The notes under the pieces: generated by a model | Database searches by the model: none | The model's input: only the letters and a program-made list of their open reading frames with translations | What the model was told of the DNA's origin: nothing | Shown here: positions 5,542-6,888 of the stretch, in pieces | Layout: each line of letters opens with the position of its first letter | How positions within the stretch are numbered: the first letter of the stretch is position 1 | NCBI GenBank assembly: GCA_023230025.1 | Contig: JALNYD010000143.1 | Location: 1-6,888, forward strand | DNA length: 6,888 bases | Reading direction: 5' to 3' | Source of the DNA: Candidatus Cloacimonadota bacterium | Lineage (GTDB): Bacteria > Cloacimonadota > Cloacimonadia > Cloacimonadales > Cloacimonadaceae | Made by a program: the position numbers and the translations under genes

Positions 5542-6825
5542 ATGACACTCATGTTAATCGCTCTCGCCATCTTTGGCGTTACATACCTCCTCATTATTAC
5601 AGAATGGATCAATAAAATGCTGGCTGCCATGATGGGCGGCTTTGCCATTGTACTCACAGGTATTGTGCATCAGAAGATCGCCTTTGCCGCCATTGACTGG
5701 AACGTCATTTTCTTCCTGATTGGGATGATGATGGTGATCTCGGTGATGCGCCAAACCGGAGTCTTCATGTATCTTGCCATCAAACTCGCCAAGATCGCCA
5801 AAGGCAAACCTCTGACCATCATGATCCTGATGTTCCTGCTCACCACCTTTATCTCCGCCTTTTTAGGCAGTGTGACCACAATCATGATCCTGGTGCCGAT
5901 TGTGTTGCTGGTGGCCAGTGAACTCAAGATCAGCCCCATCCCCTTTATTATTACCATGGTCATCGCCTCAAACGGCGGTGGAGCAGCAACAATGATCGGT
6001 GATCCGCCCAATATTCTGATCGGCAGTGCCACCGAATACAACTTCCTGGACTTCATGATCAATCTCACTCCACCCGTGTTGATGATCACTCTCTTTTCCA
6101 CAGGACTGATCTGGCTGCTATACCAGAAAGGCATGCATGTATCAAATGAAAACCGCGCCAAACTGATGAGTTACAACGAAAAGCACCTGATCAAAAACAA
6201 AAAATTGCTGATCATCTGCGGAATCGTCCTCATCCTGATGCTGATCGCCCTCTCGCTGCAGAGCGTGCTGAAGATCGAAACCGCCACTATCGCCATGACT
6301 GCCGGCCTCTTTTTGCTGGTGATCTCAGACCGTAAAAAGGTGGAGCATATCCTGGCCAATGATATCGACTGGGTGACCATCTTCTTCTTTATGGGACTCT
6401 TTATGATCGTTGAATCCCTGGTGGAAACTGGTTTTATCAGTTTAATCGCAAAGAACATTATGAACATCACCCATGGTGAGCCCAGAACCACCTCAATGGT
6501 CATCCTCTGGGTCTCAGGAGTGTTCAGCGCTGTAATCGACAACGTCCCCTTCGTGGCTGCTATGATCCCTGTAATCAAACAACTGGGAACCATGATCAAT
6601 AACCCCGAAGCTATGCACCCCGTCTGGTGGTCTCTGGCTCTGGGCACCTGCCTGGGCGGAAACGGCACCATGATTGGTGCATCAGCCAATATCGTCGCCA
6701 TCGGAATCGCAAACCGTAACGGCTACCACATCTCCTTCAAAGAATACACCAAAATCGGCGCCATCTTCACCCTGCTGGCTATAATTATAAGCACTGCGTA
6801 TATTCTTATGCGCTATTTCCGGTAG
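5542..6825 (+). CDS. ArsB/NhaD-type (ion transporter superfamily, SLC13/OCA2-like) inner-membrane permease
   Basis: This is a 427-residue polytopic inner-membrane protein with about ten to twelve hydrophobic segments. Two related halves are visible: IDWNVIFFLIGMMMVISVM (51-69) mirrors IDWVTIFFFMGLFMIVESL (275-293). The hairpin motifs of the superfamily are present: GGGAATMIGDPPNILIGS (145-162) and GGNGTMIGASANIVAIGIA (372-390). Members move Na+/H+, arsenite, or organic or inorganic anions; the substrate cannot be read from the sequence. In the second half the VIDNVPF motif (331-337) keeps Asp-Asn. In the first half the equivalent is FLGSVTT (107-113), with Gly-Ser where relatives usually show Asp-Asn. 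A hydrophilic loop near 197-220 separates the halves. The ATG at 5542 follows the EIIA-CBS stop after one base, with AAGG (5532-5535) six bases upstream, so translation is probably coupled and control by the upstream protein is plausible. It is the last gene of the visible operon. Confidence 0.9.
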   Translation: MTLMLIALAIFGVTYLLIITEWINKMLAAMMGGFAIVLTGIVHQKIAFAAIDWNVIFFLIGMMMVISVMRQTGVFMYLAIKLAKIAKGKPLTIMILMFLLTTFISAFLGSVTTIMILVPIVLLVASELKISPIPFIITMVIASNGGGAATMIGDPPNILIGSATEYNFLDFMINLTPPVLMITLFSTGLIWLLYQKGMHVSNENRAKLMSYNEKHLIKNKKLLIICGIVLILMLIALSLQSVLKIETATIAMTAGLFLLVISDRKKVEHILANDIDWVTIFFFMGLFMIVESLVETGFISLIAKNIMNITHGEPRTTSMVILWVSGVFSAVIDNVPFVAAMIPVIKQLGTMINNPEAMHPVWWSLALGTCLGGNGTMIGASANIVAIGIANRNGYHISFKEYTKIGAIFTLLAIIISTAYILMRYFR

Positions 6826-6837
6826 AATTACCGAAAT
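6815..6837 (+). terminator. Hairpin overlapping the last stop codon, possible weak terminator
   Basis: ATTTCCGGTA (6815-6824) pairs with TACCGAAAT (6829-6837): nine base pairs with one bulged C and a four-base loop, GAAT. It spans the TAG stop of the permease gene. What follows is a C-rich pyrimidine tract rather than a clean T-run, so intrinsic termination is uncertain. An RNA 3'-end stabilising role is an alternative. The remaining bases to 6888 hold no gene or other signal that I can see. Confidence 0.35.
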
Positions 6838-6888
6838 CCCCCCTCCTTCTCCTTACTTTAGCTCTACTTCAGCACTATATCACCCCAT

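Noticed and set aside
5670..6701. Two leftward open frames (5670-6161 and 6171-6701) opposite the permease
   Set aside because: They are antisense to a full-length, motif-rich membrane protein. The Ile/Met-rich pattern is the expected reflection of its codons.

Overview
This window looks like the chromosome of a Gram-negative-type bacterium of the FCB superphylum. A Cloacimonadota-like lineage is my best guess, at modest confidence. The main pointer is a 520-residue response regulator fused to a PglZ/alkaline-phosphatase domain, the PorX architecture typical of Bacteroidota and relatives. Base composition is balanced, genes are tightly packed with AGGAGG-type ribosome binding sites, and there are no transposases, phage genes, RNA genes or CRISPR repeats. 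It reads as core chromosome rather than a mobile island.

Layout. Minus strand, positions 1-883: a two-gene redox operon read leftward. It holds a glutaredoxin-like protein disulfide oxidoreductase (two thioredoxin folds, CGYC and CPYC) and, one base later, the N-terminal 81 residues of thioredoxin reductase, cut by the window edge. Positions 884-1077 form a divergent intergenic region with an imperfect 9-bp inverted repeat (TCGCATAAT / ATAATGCGA) that could be an operator. Plus strand, positions 1078-6825: six genes with overlaps or gaps of at most 14 bases, very probably one operon. In order they are a secreted MORN-repeat protein, panB (ketopantoate hydroxymethyltransferase), an unrecognised helical protein with a possible DNA-binding N-terminal part, the PorX-like response regulator/phosphodiesterase (4-base GTGA overlap), a fused PTS EIIA-CBS-CBS regulatory protein, and an ArsB/NhaD-type ion permease. 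The last 63 bases hold a short hairpin overlapping the final stop codon and no gene.

How they may work together. The leftward pair is a plausible NADPH -> TrxB -> disulfide oxidoreductase relay. In the rightward operon three sub-modules can be proposed. One is coenzyme A precursor synthesis (panB). The second is a signalling pair (helical protein plus PorX-like regulator) without its histidine kinase. The third is a sensor-transporter pair, in which a phosphorylatable EIIA domain and an adenine-nucleotide-binding CBS pair sit one base upstream of the permease they may control. The most interesting points are the unrecognised gene coupled to the PorX-like regulator, the EIIA-CBS/permease module, a perfect 11-bp hairpin inside the start of the EIIA-CBS gene, and a Gly-Ser in the permease where its relatives usually carry Asp-Asn. 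I see no clear wholly new system; these are leads.
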